A stretch of 64,000 bases of DNA from Heliopora coerulea (GCA_030142905.1 JASJOG010000092.1:124001-188000), one strand, 5' to 3'. Shown: positions 39,001-51,783, counted from the first letter of the stretch. Translations and numbers: made by a program. Notes: generated by a model not told the origin, from the letters alone.

Positions 39001-42000
39001 ACACCAAACACATGAGATGGATAACGATCGTTAAACAGAACGACAAAGAGCAAAATATGCTGTCGATAAGAGTGCAGAGAGAGTATGACTTAGTAAGTGA
39101 TAAAAATTACTGACAATTATAACAACCACTATGATAAGTTATATAATGACGAAGAACTGCAGCTAATCTAAAATAATCTTCTTGTTTTTTAGGTCCTGAC
39201 ATTTGATGATAGGGATGCAAGAGAGACATTTCTTCAACACTTAGAAACGTTTATCAAAGAAGCGTGTCCGGATCTCGAGATCCAAGAACACGTGTTACGC
39301 AGCCGCGAAATATTGGCGACAGCGGTTACTCGCGAGTCCCGACAGCAACAATTGGAGAAGTTCTTTAGAGCGGCGTTTGCAAGAGTAAGTGGATCAATTG
39401 AGCAGAATATGGATAGAACGGTCAATGAGTTACTTTAATAAACAAGTGGCGCAATATTCATCTGCCATTTCGTCTCTACGACATCCCGACGTTTTCAAGT
39501 AAAATTAACTTAGTCTGGGAAAGACCAACTCCAGTTGCTTGGTACAGGTTAATCAATGACAGTAACTAAGGCCTTATTTCCGTTCATCACATGATCAGGT
39601 TCGAAGTGAGCTACGAGGTCATACATCCAACGAAAAATAACTGTGATTTGGTTATAAAATTGGAAGCTAGCACTTCTAGCGAGCTGGGAGTCATATTTGC
39701 GATCAATGGGAATTAGGTCCTGCGTCTAACACAAAAGATTCAACACTTCTTGACTTGAACATTAGGAAAAGGCTGTTGGCCCTGAGCGGACATCGTAGAT
39801 TCACAAATGAAGTTAAAATTCATTACCTCACGACTTACCAATACTGAACCACAATGAAAGTATCTTTTCTTAAATAACTGAGAAAGAAACTTGGAGAATC
39901 AGAAATCAAAACGCTCATTGTCGGTGTGCAGTAAGTATCGTAAAAGAAGGTCTCACGTTCTTTTCGAACGGTCATCACATCTTGCATACCAATAAAATGA
40001 ATAAAAAGATCAACACATCTTCCTTCGCTGAGGAAAATTGTTTGCTGTTAGCCAGAGTAAAATAGTAAAAGAAATATCCGGACAAGAAAGATTTAATTGA
40101 GATAGGCCCAACTAATTGTGTTCCAGACGTCTCTTTTTGCGAAGTAAAATCGTCTGGAGTAAGCCAGAGTGAAAGAATAAAAGAGCAATGCGGACAGACC
40201 AGAGTTGGAGCCATGAGGCTGAGACAGCTATTGACGGACATGTTACACTTACGTTAGTGAGTATTTACACACTGCGTCATGTTCAAGTTTCTTAAATTAT
40301 CCTTTTATTTCTCTTCAGGCTTTTGATTTGGATTGTGGTGACGATTGCAAGAACTTCAAACTGAGTGCAACGGAGATTAAAGAAATTTTGGGATGCGAGT
40401 TGTCTCAAATGGAGTTCGCCGACGCTCTGGCGATGCAACCCAGCTCTCCTTTCGTGGAACAAATGTTCAAACTTGCCGACAAGGATCGCAATGGCTACTT
40501 ATCTTTCCGGGAATTTTTAGACATCATCTTTATATTTGCGAAAGGTTCGTTTCCTCCGAACTTTATATATTTATTATTTTTTCACTTTATCCTGGCAATT
40601 TTACATCATGTTACTAGTGATTTTCGTTTGTGACAAACTGGTGAAAGTCAGTCTATACATCTGGTCATCAGGAAATTAAAATAAATTTCATGCAGTTCAA
40701 TTTTTTTTTCAACACAACGGCACTCGTTCTCAATAGCCACGCAGCCTCACATTTTCCCATCGTTTTTTTGTTGTTAGGAAGCCCTCAAGATAAGCTCAAG
40801 TTGTTCTTTGATATGTACGACGTTAACGGAGATGGAAAACTTGATAGAGCAGCTTTCAAGAAAATGATGAAGTGAGTAAAACGCCACGTAGGAGCAGAAA
40901 AAAAAAACAAACAAACAAAAAAACAACACATCTGGCATCGCTACCTGGTTGCAGAATTCTTTAGCAATACTTCGTTCAAAAAGAATATGGAGCCACATAA
41001 TTTTAAAGTACACTGGCACGAGTAATACCTGACAGTTAAGAATAATATTGAGTTTATTTTTCATTCTTAGATCTTTTATGGATGTTGTTAATGCTAGTGT
41101 TGATGCTGAGAATCTGGATCAACTTGTGGAATCAATGTTTACTACCGAAAGTGGTGAAAAAGAGTTCCTAAATTTCGAGGATTTTGGTACCATCATGTTG
41201 GATTTAGACAAAAAACAAGGTCTCCTCTCGGATGTCAGTAACGTTTTTAAAGGTAATGCTGCATGAAGCTTTACAAGGTACACTAAGTTAAGGTTAAAGT
41301 GTGGACGAATAAAGCATTGATATTGTTCACTAAGAACGTATTGATACTGTTGACTAAGATTGCACTGATACTGTTCACTGAAAATGTACTATTACTAGTT
41401 ACTATTACCGTACTGATATTGTTCCCAAAGAAAGTACTGAAACCATTTACTAAAATGGATTTCATTATTCCAAGGACCAACTAGCAGCAAAGCGTTTGCT
41501 TCACATAAAACTTGGTCGCCGAAAAGAAAGCTTGATTCTGTAGGAAGTTCTGTTTCAAGAAGAAGACCTGGTACTCTAGTTCAAAGAAATAGGTAAGACA
41601 GTAGTAGAAAGTCTGACTCTTGGTAGCCTCATTAATTAGTAAGTTAACCTTCCATAAATATTGTCGATAAGAACATTCAGTAATATAGCAGATGGCGAGG
41701 TCTACGTCCGTCTAACGTCATCTAAAACATATTATTAATATGCTCAACCTGCCATTCCATTTTAAGTGTCAATAAAAAGCCATTCTCCATTTATTTCTAG
41801 ACTGGGAAATAAACCGCTTAGCGAAGGCTCGACTCCTCGTTCAGCAAGCCGACTGACTTTGGCTCGCTCAAGCAACCTAGATTATGCTCCTTATTACATC
41901 AGACAGTACGTTGCATTGAAGAGATACATAGAGAACCATAGACAGCACATTTTTATTCTCTCTCTATACACCATTATAATGTTTGGAATGTTCAGTTTAA

Positions 42001-45000
42001 CAGCTTACAGTAAGTATATATCCTACCAGATCTTTAAACCTAACCTAACGTAAACATGTTTGAAGTAAACGCAACTAAATTTTACCCAACAGGTACAAAG
42101 CTATTTTGAAAGGTTTAGAATATTTGATGCTTCAGAAATGATTAACCTTTTTAAGAGGAAAGAAAGCCTTTCTTCCTCTAGCGTTACTGTTATTTCCTAT
42201 CGTACGACGTTGTAAAACTTGTAATGGTCTTTCATGCCTCCATCCATTAAACAATCAGCAATCCATGAATGCATTAATCCATCCATCGGTCCGCCTATCT
42301 TTCTGTGTCTGTCTGTCTGGGTGGGTCTATCTGTCTATATGTCTGCTTTCTTTATAAATATCTTATTAAATTCTCATAGAAATACGACAACGGTTACTTT
42401 TAATAAGGTAATTACCACTTTTAACCCTTGGGTGAAGTAGATATGTACGTAGTGCTTTTGATATCCATACCAGCAATTTTCATATTTGTAACGCACGACT
42501 TTCGTGAAAAGCAAAGTAAATTGACAAAACTGCCGCATCTAAATAAAGTTCTCTCTCCCTCTCTCCCTCCCTTTTCATGTTCCTTTCCATCCATCTATTT
42601 ATGTCTCCCGGTCAGTCAGTAAGTCTGTCTGTGGACATGTCTGTGTCTGGCTGGTTCTCTGTTTATGTATGGCTGTCTGTCCGTCTGCATGTCTTTCTGC
42701 CTACCAACTCAACTATCCATCCACCCGTCTGTCCGTCAGTCCGTATGTTCATTTGTCTGTCCCTCCACCTGTCCGCCTACCCACCAGCACGTTCGGCCGT
42801 CCGTCCAACTGTCTGTTTGTGAATTTGTTCATCTGTTTGTCTATCTGCCCATCAATCCATTCCTCTTACTGATACTGCTGTTTCTAATTCACAGAGTACG
42901 CTGTAGGTAAAGAACATTCAGGATTTCGTCAAGTCACCGGTTATGGCATCATAGTGAGCCGAGGAGCTGCTAGTGTCATGATGTTTACATTTTCTACTCT
43001 ACTTTTGACAATGAGTCGCAATACAATAACATTTCTCCGAGAGACATTACTAATGAACTGGATACCTTTCGACTCTGCCATTGCGTTCCACAAATATGTC
43101 GCCCTCTGGGCTTTCTTTTTCACAGGTATAGTAACAAATCAACTGACAAAAATGAGCTACAGATGTTAGAGAAGCCAAAGTCTTAACAAAACACCGCTGG
43201 CAATTGTTGAGCCGCAGACGCATAATAACCTTACCGAAATGACGTCAACATTTGACGATGTAACGGAACAGCAACATCTCAAACACAAGAACTCTTTCAC
43301 ACAATACAGGCAGACTAACTGCACTCAATCTTTGCTGCTGCAGTTTATGTGTTAGATTCACCACACTCATCCTCTAGGACCAAGTTTCTTATGTATTCAT
43401 CTTACGTTTCTCATCTGTATATATTTGTAATATTTTTTCCAGTTGTGCACACAATTGGACACGGGATAAATTTTTATCACTTTTCAACTCAGTCTCCAAC
43501 AGACCTCAGCTGCCTTTTGACGAATGACTTTCACAGGTGTGTCATTTCTCTGCTTTCCTCTGTTAATTTAAATGCAGCTATCTCAAAGAGTCATTCCCAG
43601 GATTATTTTACGATGAAGTTCCTTTCCTCACTCATCGCAAAGATCATCGCCACAATTTTAACGATTAAGGCTGCATTACCTCATACCCAAAGCAATAAAG
43701 TCCAATATGTTGAAATATTCAATATCGGCAAAAATACTTCGCTGTTAGCAATTTCTAATATCGTGACCTCACTTTTTAAACAACAATTTCTTTCAGATCT
43801 CACGAGCTGCCAAAATTCCATTACTATTGTTGGCAAACAATAACAGGTAAGAAATAATAAAACAACAAACCAATACAGAAAATTTCTTTGAAAAAGTTTG
43901 GCACTAAATTTAGTTATTATATATAAAAAGAAAAAGGTTTACGTCTCGCTTAACTTACAAAACTTTCAATCACCAGTAGTTCATATCTAACATTCCCTAT
44001 GAAATTTTGTTTCAGTCATCATGACACATTTGATCGTTCATTCTTTTTTCTCATCAGGATCAACTGGCGTTATTCTTTGCGTGATTATCACATTTATGTA
44101 TATATTTGCATCTCAATTTTCACGGCGGGCTGTCTTCAAGTTCTTCTGGTGGACTCATCAACTTTACATCGTACTTTACGCCCTCATGATACTCCATGGA
44201 AGCGGACATCTTATTCAGTCACCAAGCTTTCATTTATATATTCTGGGACCTGCTACTTTGTTCACTGTTGACAAACTGATCAGTATGTCCAGAAAGAAAG
44301 TCGAAATACCAGTAACAAAGGCAGAATTGCTCCCTTCAGGTAATTTATTATCTCAACAGTAACGTAAGATTGTGGAAGAGTCATGGTTCATAGAGGTTTA
44401 TATCGGACGATAACATTAGCTAACAGAAAAGATGTGTCTCTGGCCAAACCACCGCTAAGAGCCTTTCATTAAGTGAGGAAAGACCAACGAAAGAACGGAC
44501 AAAAAACAAACGTACAAATAAACAAATAAAAAAACTAAACACGAAAAAAACCCAAAAAAATTAAATAAAAAAACCCCAGTTATGTCACTTAAAACCCAGG
44601 TGTTTTGAGTTTAGGGCATTGAACTCTAAAAAGACTGGAACGATACCTGCAAACTATATTTTGAAGCCAACATGGAGGCTGACATGTAGGTCAATTTGCA
44701 GGTCATCCCAGTCCCCTGCGCGATAAAACACGTAACCTATTGAGAAAACCATTAGCTAAATTTCGGATTTTTTGACAGTTTTCTTTTTTATTCTTAGTTT
44801 TCTTTTTTATCCTTAGTAAGTGGAAGACAATGTCGGTAGGACTGCATATTTGTCAGAATTAACTGTAAATGAAAAGTAATAGTTCAATACAACTTTTTCC
44901 CACGCGTGTTTTTGACCTACATGGCTGCCCCCATGTCGGCTTCACTCAATCGTGAGGCCAAGTATGACGAGGTATCGTTCTAGTCTTTTTAGAGTTCAAT

Positions 45001-47467
45001 GGTTTAGGGACGTAGCAGGAATATCTATTAAAGAATACACTTAAAATCTGGAGAATGACTTAGCAGTACCGAAAGATGGGAGATGTACAGAACCTGCCTA
45101 AACGTAGCTATGCCTACGTCTACTTGATTTGATACTGACGGAAGTGTAACAATCAAGTGCCATATTTATCTATCACTTTGCAGACGTGACGCACTTGGAG
45201 TTCAAGCGTCCGGTTAACTTCAACTACAAATCTGGTCAGTGGGTTCGCATTGCCTGCCTCGAACTAGGAGGAAGTGAGTACCATCCGTTCACTCTAACTT
45301 CAGCACCTCACGAAGAGAACCTCAGTCTCCATATTCGTGCTGTTGGGCCATGGACAATGAACTTGAGAAACACTTACAACAGAGAAAACTTACAAGACAG
45401 ACCATTCCCGAAGGTATATACAAACAGCCATGGTTACTTTAGTTGAGTGAATGTCTATCTAATTTAATTTACTCCAGGAACGGGAATTTTTGCCTTTCTG
45501 AAAATATCAAATTCGATCACTACGTACGAGGAAAATTTAGAACTTCTTCGAACCGAATTTCGATGTCCGTCTACGCATTTTGATGAGCGAAGTTTCGTTC
45601 TTAATCATCACTTTTGTAACAACAGAACAACCGTCTGGATGTGACTATCAACTGACACTTCTTCAATGGACTTCACTTGAATGGCACAACCAAGTGACAT
45701 GTACAGTTAATTTGTAACAAAAACAAAATCTCATATTTGCTTATAGTTGTATCTCGACGGTCCGTTTGGTGAAGGACATCAAGACTGGTATCGTTTTGAG
45801 GTCTCCGTGTTGGTCGGGGGTGGAATAGGAGTCACTCCATTTGCGTCTATCTTGAAAGATATCGCCCACAAAGGATCCTTAAATTCAACGTTTTGTTGCA
45901 AGCAGGTATCCAGTATGTTTGCCCTTGTAATCCTTATGCAGCATATTTGATATTTCTAGTTTAAAAAATGCACGAATTGTAAAGAAGTCAATGTTAAAAT
46001 AAAATGCAAAGCAGAAACACTTAGGCGAAAAATTAGAAAACTTGAGAACAAAGAAGAAGAAACTATTGCAAAAATCCAAAGTCAAGACTGTTGAAAATAT
46101 ATATAACACAGATTCTATTAAAACACACATCTGGTAATAGTTTTCTTAGGTGAACGAAAACATTACTTCAACTTATTTATTTCCAGCAAACATTAACTTA
46201 GTCTTTCCATCTTGTTTCAAGGTCTACTTCCTGTGGGTGACGCGAACGCAGAAACATTTTGAGTGGCTCACTGAAATAATCCGTGAAGTAGAGGAGAAAG
46301 ATACAACGGGCTTGGTAACCGTGCACATCTTCATAACACAATTCTACGAAAAGTTCGATCTACGAACGACCATGTTGGTGAGAAAAATAAAGATAAATAT
46401 TTTTCTTAATTATGATAATCAAATACTTTTTAAAAGATATTGATACCAGCCCTAACAAAACAAAGCAATGTGAAACAATTCACAATTCCTAAAACCTAGC
46501 ACTTAGAAGGATGAATATGTCCATCTACAGGAAAAAGAAGTGTTAATATACCAACGCAATTTACTTGCATTCTGACGTAAATACTTCCACGTAAATACTT
46601 TAACTATGATGTACTAATTATTCATCATAATTATGAGAAAAACATCTTCACATTTTCCGAGACAAATAATGTCTGTTATGTATTCTTAAAATTGCTTGTT
46701 TTTTTTTTGTTTTGTTTTTATTTTTTTTCCTAATAACATAACCCTACCATAACTGTATTTATTTTTCACACTTTCCACCTTTCCTTTCCTAATTAGTACA
46801 TCTGTGAGCGCCATTTCCAAAAGATCTCGGGCAGATCTCTCTTCACTGGTCTCCAGTCCATTACACATTTTGGAAGACCTGATTTTGACACAACATTAAG
46901 AAGTATTTCTGCAGTTCATCCTGAGGTAATGACTGGCATTTGTGACTGTCAATGGTCACTATTAAATTTACAATTTTATTCAGCATGCAACCACCTCCAT
47001 AACAACTGGGTATGTCACACAAAATACATTAAAGTATTTAGATTTCCTGTTATATGTGCTGACAGCTGTGTCCATATAGTTTGGTCTCTTGAAAGACGAA
47101 TTCATTGGTTTATAGCTAACCCATTCACAAGGGTTAAATTTTGAATGACTTCCCAAAGAGGGAATGATCAAGCCACAAAAAAAAGTACCTTTTAACTGTT
47201 AACTTTACCAGTAATATGTCGCATTTTAGTTCTGTATTTTATACAAATTCTTCAGGGCACCTTGGAATGCAAATGTCAAGAAAGAAAAGAATATCGTTCA
47301 AAGGTTTAATTCTCATCAATGCTTTTTCTTAAATTTTTTTACAGGTTGGCAAAATTGGAGTATTCAGCTGTGGGCCACCAACTATGACAAGAAGTGTTGA
47401 GAAAACTTGTGCCCAGCTAAATATTAGCAATGGACCAACATTCATTCACCACTTTGAAAACTTTTAA
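29772..47467 (+). CDS. Dual oxidase DUOX-b, complete
   Basis: Thirty-one coding exons with GT-AG borders join in uninterrupted phase to 4650 nt, or 1549 residues, the length of vertebrate DUOX1/2. The protein is a plasma-membrane NADPH oxidase that moves electrons from cytosolic NADPH through FAD and two hemes to oxygen outside and is gated by calcium. Order: signal peptide (1 to about 25), extracellular peroxidase-homology domain (to about 575), first helix (about 595-620), cytosolic loop with two EF-hands (about 843 and 879), six-helix ferric-reductase core with heme histidines at about 1131, 1145, 1224 and 1237, FAD motif HPFTLTSAP (about 1318), NADPH motifs [10 protein letters not shown] (about 1386) and CGPP (about 1518), ending in FENF. 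The start at 29772 is chosen because its short hydrophobic exon ends in a strong phase-1 donor (CGC/GTAAGT) matching exon 2. DUOXA-b lies convergently downstream. No lesion was found. Confidence 0.97.
29851..30052 (+). repeat. GA microsatellite with GATAAAA interruptions
   Basis: About 200 bp of GAGA repeats interrupted by regular GATAAAA units, starting about 25 bp after the exon 1 donor of DUOX-b. Its polypyrimidine complement and closeness to the promoter and splice site could affect transcription. Leu/Ser open frames here are artefacts. Confidence 0.92.
36465..36550 (+). repeat. Dispersed 'GTTAGCCAGAGTAAAA' repeat
   Basis: Contains CCTGACGAGTAAAATGATCTAG and then CCTTAGCCAGAGTAAGATAA. 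It lies in the intron after DUOX-b exon 12. It is the most intact small copy of a motif family found at five or more places in the window. Confidence 0.6.
37195..37270 (+). repeat. ATT microsatellite
   Basis: A short run of imperfect ATTATT/GTTATT repeats in the intron just upstream of DUOX-b exon 14. Confidence 0.8.
37346..41252 (+). other. DUOX-b exons 14-20: first helix, cytosolic loop and EF-hands
   Basis: Exons: 37346-37471, 37651-37776, 38893-39092, 39193-39384, 40319-40544, 40778-40871, 41071-41252. The first two encode Cys577 and Cys588, the first membrane helix ([20 protein letters not shown]) and a basic juxtamembrane stretch. The next two form the pleckstrin-like part with EYDL-type and VTRE motifs. 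EF-hand 1 ([12 protein letters not shown]) is canonical. EF-hand 2 ([12 protein letters not shown]) has Ala where the twelfth loop position is normally Glu, so its calcium affinity may be reduced. Confidence 0.92.
40040..40215 (+). repeat. Dispersed 'GTTAGCCAGAGTAAAA' repeat, two units
   Basis: Contains GCTGTTAGCCAGAGTAAAAT near 40047 and CGTCTGGAGTAAGCCAGAGT near 40149, each followed by AATAaAAG-like sequence. It lies in the intron upstream of DUOX-b exon 18. Confidence 0.6.
41475..47467 (+). other. DUOX-b exons 21-31: NADPH oxidase core
   Basis: Exons: 41475-41592, 41801-42009, 42895-43125, 43443-43536, 43797-43846, 44058-44339, 45184-45413, 45747-45905, 46222-46377, 46797-46925, 47345-47467. 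They begin with a Ser/Arg-rich cytosolic linker (SVSRRRPGT), followed by the helices and heme histidines. The dehydrogenase part contains [63 protein letters not shown] and CGPPTMT. Exon 25 is only 50 nt, supported by phase and by a [10 protein letters not shown] segment matching the family's loop before helix 5. Confidence 0.95.
42240..42880. repeat. CCAT / GTCT simple-repeat-rich intron
   Basis: Interrupted CCATCCATC, GTCTGTCTG and CCGTCCGT runs fill most of the intron between DUOX-b exons 22 and 23, up to the acceptor at 42894. Overlapping Cys/Pro/Ser-rich open frames here are repeat artefacts. Confidence 0.8.
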
Positions 47468-49386
47468 CATCTCTTAGGGATATTATGTAATTAGAGCATT
47501 CAGCCAGAAAAACTGCTTTGCAGTCATGATAATGACACCATAACAACAAAATGGTTTATTTATAGTACCACCATAGTAAGATCACATTAAACCAGTACAA
47601 GAAATATCAAGATACTACAACTTCCTTGCAATGGTGCCTCTTTAAACAAGATAAACTGAGGTTTGCCATGTAAAACATTATTTGTTTCACTCTAAGAATC
47701 AACAGATCATTAGGTAAGCAAGAGGGTAAGCAGGTAGTCCATTTTGGTGTGCTAGCTCAGCTATGCATACTTCCAATGATAGGCACGTTTAAAAAGAGAA
47801 AATTCAGAGGTATACTGACCTCAGCAGATGAGATCAGGATGCAAGAAGCAACAGCCTAGCTGTTTAAAAAAAAATTACAAAGCAATCACAACCTCCATAC
47901 TATTTTAGTTTTACCCAATATTTGGATGAGGCATATCACTTCACTACCACAACACTTAAAATTTAAATTCAACCATTCTAGCTTAAACTATTCATTAACC
48001 ATAGGAACATTTGCCCCTTTAATGGGTTAATTACAACTAAATGATTTATGAGCCTTGATGTTATATAAAGCAAACAAGTATCATCTGCAATAAATACCAC
48101 ATATGAAGAAAAAACTAAATAAATAAATGTTTCAGTATTAGTGATACACCCCCAAACAATAATATAAGTGCTGCTTATTTGAAGTGCTTCAGCTCTAGAG
48201 TTCTGCTCACTGGCAATGTTGTTATTATTATCATTTATTGAAATAAAAGTCAGTTACCTTTCATTGAAGAATGTTGTTTTTTAAAGAGATTGGATAGGTA
48301 CCCCAGTGGAATGCCATTTTTAGTATTTAAGTAACTCAAAATGACAGCACTTACTAAAAGTATAACAAGAAAGAATACCTTTTTCTCTGATAACTTCTTA
48401 GATTATATGACATTTGGTAAACATTTAAAATTGGCAAATTTCTTAATAGTGTTGAAACTTCAGTGACTGACTTAGAAGACAAGTCGCCAAAATGTATTTG
48501 ATTTATAATTTTCTGTTTACTTTTACAAAAAAATTTCCCACACCTACAGGCATCTCAAGTCCCTCTTTCAGTACACCAGTCAATTTAAACAGGAAGCTGG
48601 TGAACCAGCAATCAGGTATATTGGCCACTGGACTGATAATGGTTAAAACCACTCACTGTAAATATAATCAAATAAAAACCCTATGCACATTTTAAACCAA
48701 TATATATTAACTCAGTGCATCTAGAATTAGTCTCAAGCTTCTAACATGGAGTCTAGCATGTGGATTCCTAAACATGAGCTATGTGGTCCAGATAGTGGAT
48801 TTTTCATTCAGAAACAAAGTGCAAGAGTTTCCTGGGAGACCTAAATTTGCCCCTCGTAATTTGAAATGGAATTCAAGAAACCAAACCCTTACATCTGACC
48901 AGTATTGGTTAAGTTTAATAGTTTTTTGTTAATGTTTTTTAAGTTATTTCACTTGTCTCCTCTTCATGCGAAAACTTTGAAGAGTAATAAAGTAGAAGTA
49001 GGCGAACAGGTATGACTGAATTCCCCATAACAATTTGTCCAACAAAATTGCTTTCTTGAGAAAACAAACAGATAAGACTGAAACCAGGAAGCAGCACTTC
49101 GTTCTAATTTGACAAAGATGGAGGCGTATTTTTCAAGAACAATACCTGGTTCAAATAAAACTTAACTGTACCACAGATACAAAACATGCATTTAGCTTCT
49201 TGTAAATGAAGCTATCTCAAATGTTCAAAAGATTTCTAATTCAGTAATATGAACTGAATTAAAATTACTGATAGAATACTTTCGCGCGTGTTTGCATGGC
49301 GCTCTTTTTAAAGTTGTAAGCATTTCTATTGTAATTCTCGCTACTATTACGGGTATTACATAACAAAAAGAGCTCTAAAACAGTAC

Positions 49387-49498
49387 CTCTCAAATATATA
49401 GGCTCACTTGGTCCAGCCTCGTCAATAACGTGAACGAATGAGATATTTAAGTGCTTCACAAAGTTCAAACCACATTCCTCACCTGTCATGACGGCCAT
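49387..49498 (-). CDS. Candidate first exon of an unrecognised minus-strand gene
   Basis: An ATG at 49498 opens a 37-codon stretch (motifs GEECGLNFVKH and VIDEAGPSEPIYL) that ends in a donor-like GAGAG/GTACTG at 49386. The residue mix looks coding and differs from nearby AT-rich frames. An earlier strong donor (GACAG/GTGAGG at 49482) is an alternative. A possible partner exon on the same strand lies near 48550-48640 (IPDCWFTSF stretch), but the phases do not join simply. Family unknown. Confidence 0.25.
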
Positions 49499-50579
49499 AT
49501 TGGTACGAATGAATCAAGGATAACGGTAATTAACGCAAAATTCCGATGTTGACACGAAAAATGTTTAGCGGAACCGCGTTCCACGACGCTACAGCACACA
49601 TTCAAATTCTCAAATTCAAATACACACTCAATTGAAATATATATAAATATAGTATATTTTAATTTCATTAAAATAATTACTACAATTCAAATTTACACTA
49701 ACTCTCTAAACTATTCATCTTCAAGCCCATCTGAGACAATTTCTATTTTATGGAGACTGGCGTAATTTTTGTATTTGAACATTTAATCAGCTTCCACGAA
49801 CCTCTTTAAATTTTTATATTAGTTAAAAAATCGTTGAGACTTTGAAGATGCAATCTATGTACACAATCGTTCCATTTTTAAGAAATATTAATCCATGAAT
49901 ACCACCAGACCTCACCATGATTCACATCAGTTTTAAGTAGAGCACGACGAACGACAAACGGTGAATTTGACTCGTTTAAAAATGTTAAATAAGAAAAACT
50001 GTGATAATTGGTAAATCTGATTCGTTTATGCATCAACAGAAAGACTGTAGTGTTTGCGAGATTAAACTGTTGCAAGGCAGATCAGATCTGATGTCATATA
50101 TGGTCTTTTCGGTATTTTTCTAGTTGGGAATGAAGTGATTTCATACTGGCTTTTTCAGCCGACAATCCAAACGGCAATTGTTAACTTTACAAATGACTAG
50201 TTACAACGGAACAACAGCTGCTGGTGTAGGAGCAATTGTATTCAAAACTGCAAAGTCGATGATGCCAAAAAAGTCTGACAAACTTGTGCACCATGAAGCA
50301 GCATCCGTTGTTCCGTTGTCCTGGTAACAAGGGGTGGACATTTCGATTATTCCAGTGATCAGTTAATCTAACGGGGAAAAAGCAACCAACCGATTAAAAA
50401 AAAAGAATTTCTGGATACCGAAACCTCTAGACACCTTCCTATCTGGCTAATCGGCACATGCCAACATTCTTTAGGGAGGATCTCACTAGAATGACATCGG
50501 TCAGTTTTTAACTGAGGAAATAAATGCGTTATCTTCTCTGCAGCAAAATCATTGCGCAAACGTCGATTAAGCCATCATT

Positions 50580-50777
50580 ATGTCTTCACTTGAATGGAAC
50601 GTAACAAAACGATTAATCGATCAATTGGTAAATCGTGTCCACCCCAGCCACCAACAATGCCAAACTGAAGTGTTGGGAGTCATCATGGACTCACTCTCCG
50701 TTCGCCGTTTGGGCATTGCGGTCTTCTTGAGCAATTGCTTCATTATCGTAGCTATGTTCGATGTTTATTCTCACTGA
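50580..50777 (+). CDS. Candidate small membrane protein ORF, 65 residues
   Basis: A single open frame from an ATG at 50580 to a stop at 50775-50777. It has an amphipathic N-terminal half and a hydrophobic C-terminal segment (LGIAVFLSNCFIIVAMFDVY) that could span a membrane. No family is recognised. It may be chance, and there is no splice or polyadenylation support. Confidence 0.2.
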   Translation: MSSLEWNVTKRLIDQLVNRVHPSHQQCQTEVLGVIMDSLSVRRLGIAVFLSNCFIIVAMFDVYSH

Positions 50778-51263
50778 ACTGCTACGCGGAATACCTTCAG
50801 GTACGTCACTTTCACCTCCCAAAGAAATGCGTTCTTTACAGGTGGTTGGAAATGATTGCGATTGTGCCAGAGGAGATTTGCCGGGATTCCAGTTAGATAT
50901 TCCAGCATAGCGTGAACGGGATACGAAATGAATTCGCTTCTAGAACAGAGTAATGAAACCACAATGTTTGAAACAGTAAAACCTTTAAAAATTAGTTTTT
51001 AAGAGTCAGGAGCATGCTCCCCTACAGCATGAACAAAAAAACATTTTGAATTTTTTAACATTCCAGATGGACAATTTCAGCATTCTACTGGCAGAAAATG
51101 AAAAATTTCTCAGCTTTGTGACCTGAGGAAAAAATCCTAAAGTTACACCTCAGAGCTTTATTCAAAGAACCAAAATCTGCAGTATCTATCTTCTTACAGA
51201 CTAAACAACTTGAAGATAGATGAACGTTCGTCAAGCTCTATACTCAGAAAAACGATTTCTGAG

Positions 51264-51318
51264 CCCCAGACGGAGATCGAACCCGCAACCTTTTGATGAC
51301 CGGTGAGACGCTCTAACC
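51264..51318 (-). repeat. Truncated tRNA-derived SINE copy
   Basis: The minus strand shows the T-arm and B-box part of the SINE (GCGGGTTCGATCTCCGTC) and a 'GGTCATCA' segment. It then breaks off at GCTCTAACC and fuses to another SINE fragment. It forms the left part of a foldback pair with the plus-strand copy at 51485. Confidence 0.75.
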
Positions 51319-51484
51319 GGTCATCAGAACCGCTCTAATAGAGCTTGACGATCGTTCATCTATCTTAAGATACATCCAAGCTCTCACTTCCAAAACATAA
51401 ACTGCATCAATCATTATCAATATATAGCTGCTTCCGCTTAGGTCGCACATATATGTCGAACTTGCACTTTAGCTCACCATCTGA

Positions 51485-51557
51485 GTCTTCGTAGCTCAAA
51501 GGTTAGAGCGTCTCACGGGTCATCAGAAGGTTGCGGGTTCGACCCCCGTATGGGGCT
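51485..51557 (+). repeat. tRNA-derived SINE head
   Basis: A 73-nt tRNA-like unit: GTCTTCG, TAGCTCAAAGGTTAGAGC, GCGGGTTCGACCCCCGT, TGGGGCT. It is homologous to the three copies at 63.2-63.85 kb and has the same flanking sequence (TCAGAAATCGTTTTTCTGAG). Base 33 of the anticodon loop is not T, so it is unlikely to be a functional tRNA. Confidence 0.8.
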
Positions 51558-51783
51558 CAGAAATCGTTTTTCTGAGTATAGAGTTTGACGATCGTTCATC
51601 TATCGTAAGATATATCCAAGCTCTCACTTCCAAAACATAAACTAAACAACTTGAAGTCGTTTAACTGTTACTTATAGGACACATTTACTTCCAGTGTTTA
51701 CAATTTGATGGGTTAACCTCCCAAAGTTCACAATTTTCATCACCAACCACTGCGACACATATTGTTCGACAACAACATTGCAA

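Larger units (their letters stand above)
47468..51783. other. Spacer between convergent DUOX-b and DUOXA-b
   Basis: This holds both 3' untranslated regions. Possible plus-strand polyadenylation signals for DUOX-b are ATTAAA at 47586 and AATAAA at 48089 and 48242. On the minus strand AATAAA (TTTATT at 51157) could serve DUOXA-b. A palindromic pair of SINE copies occupies 51200-51650. Two weak coding candidates, at 49387-49498 (minus) and 50580-50777 (plus), are listed separately. Otherwise nothing recognisable. Confidence 0.6.
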
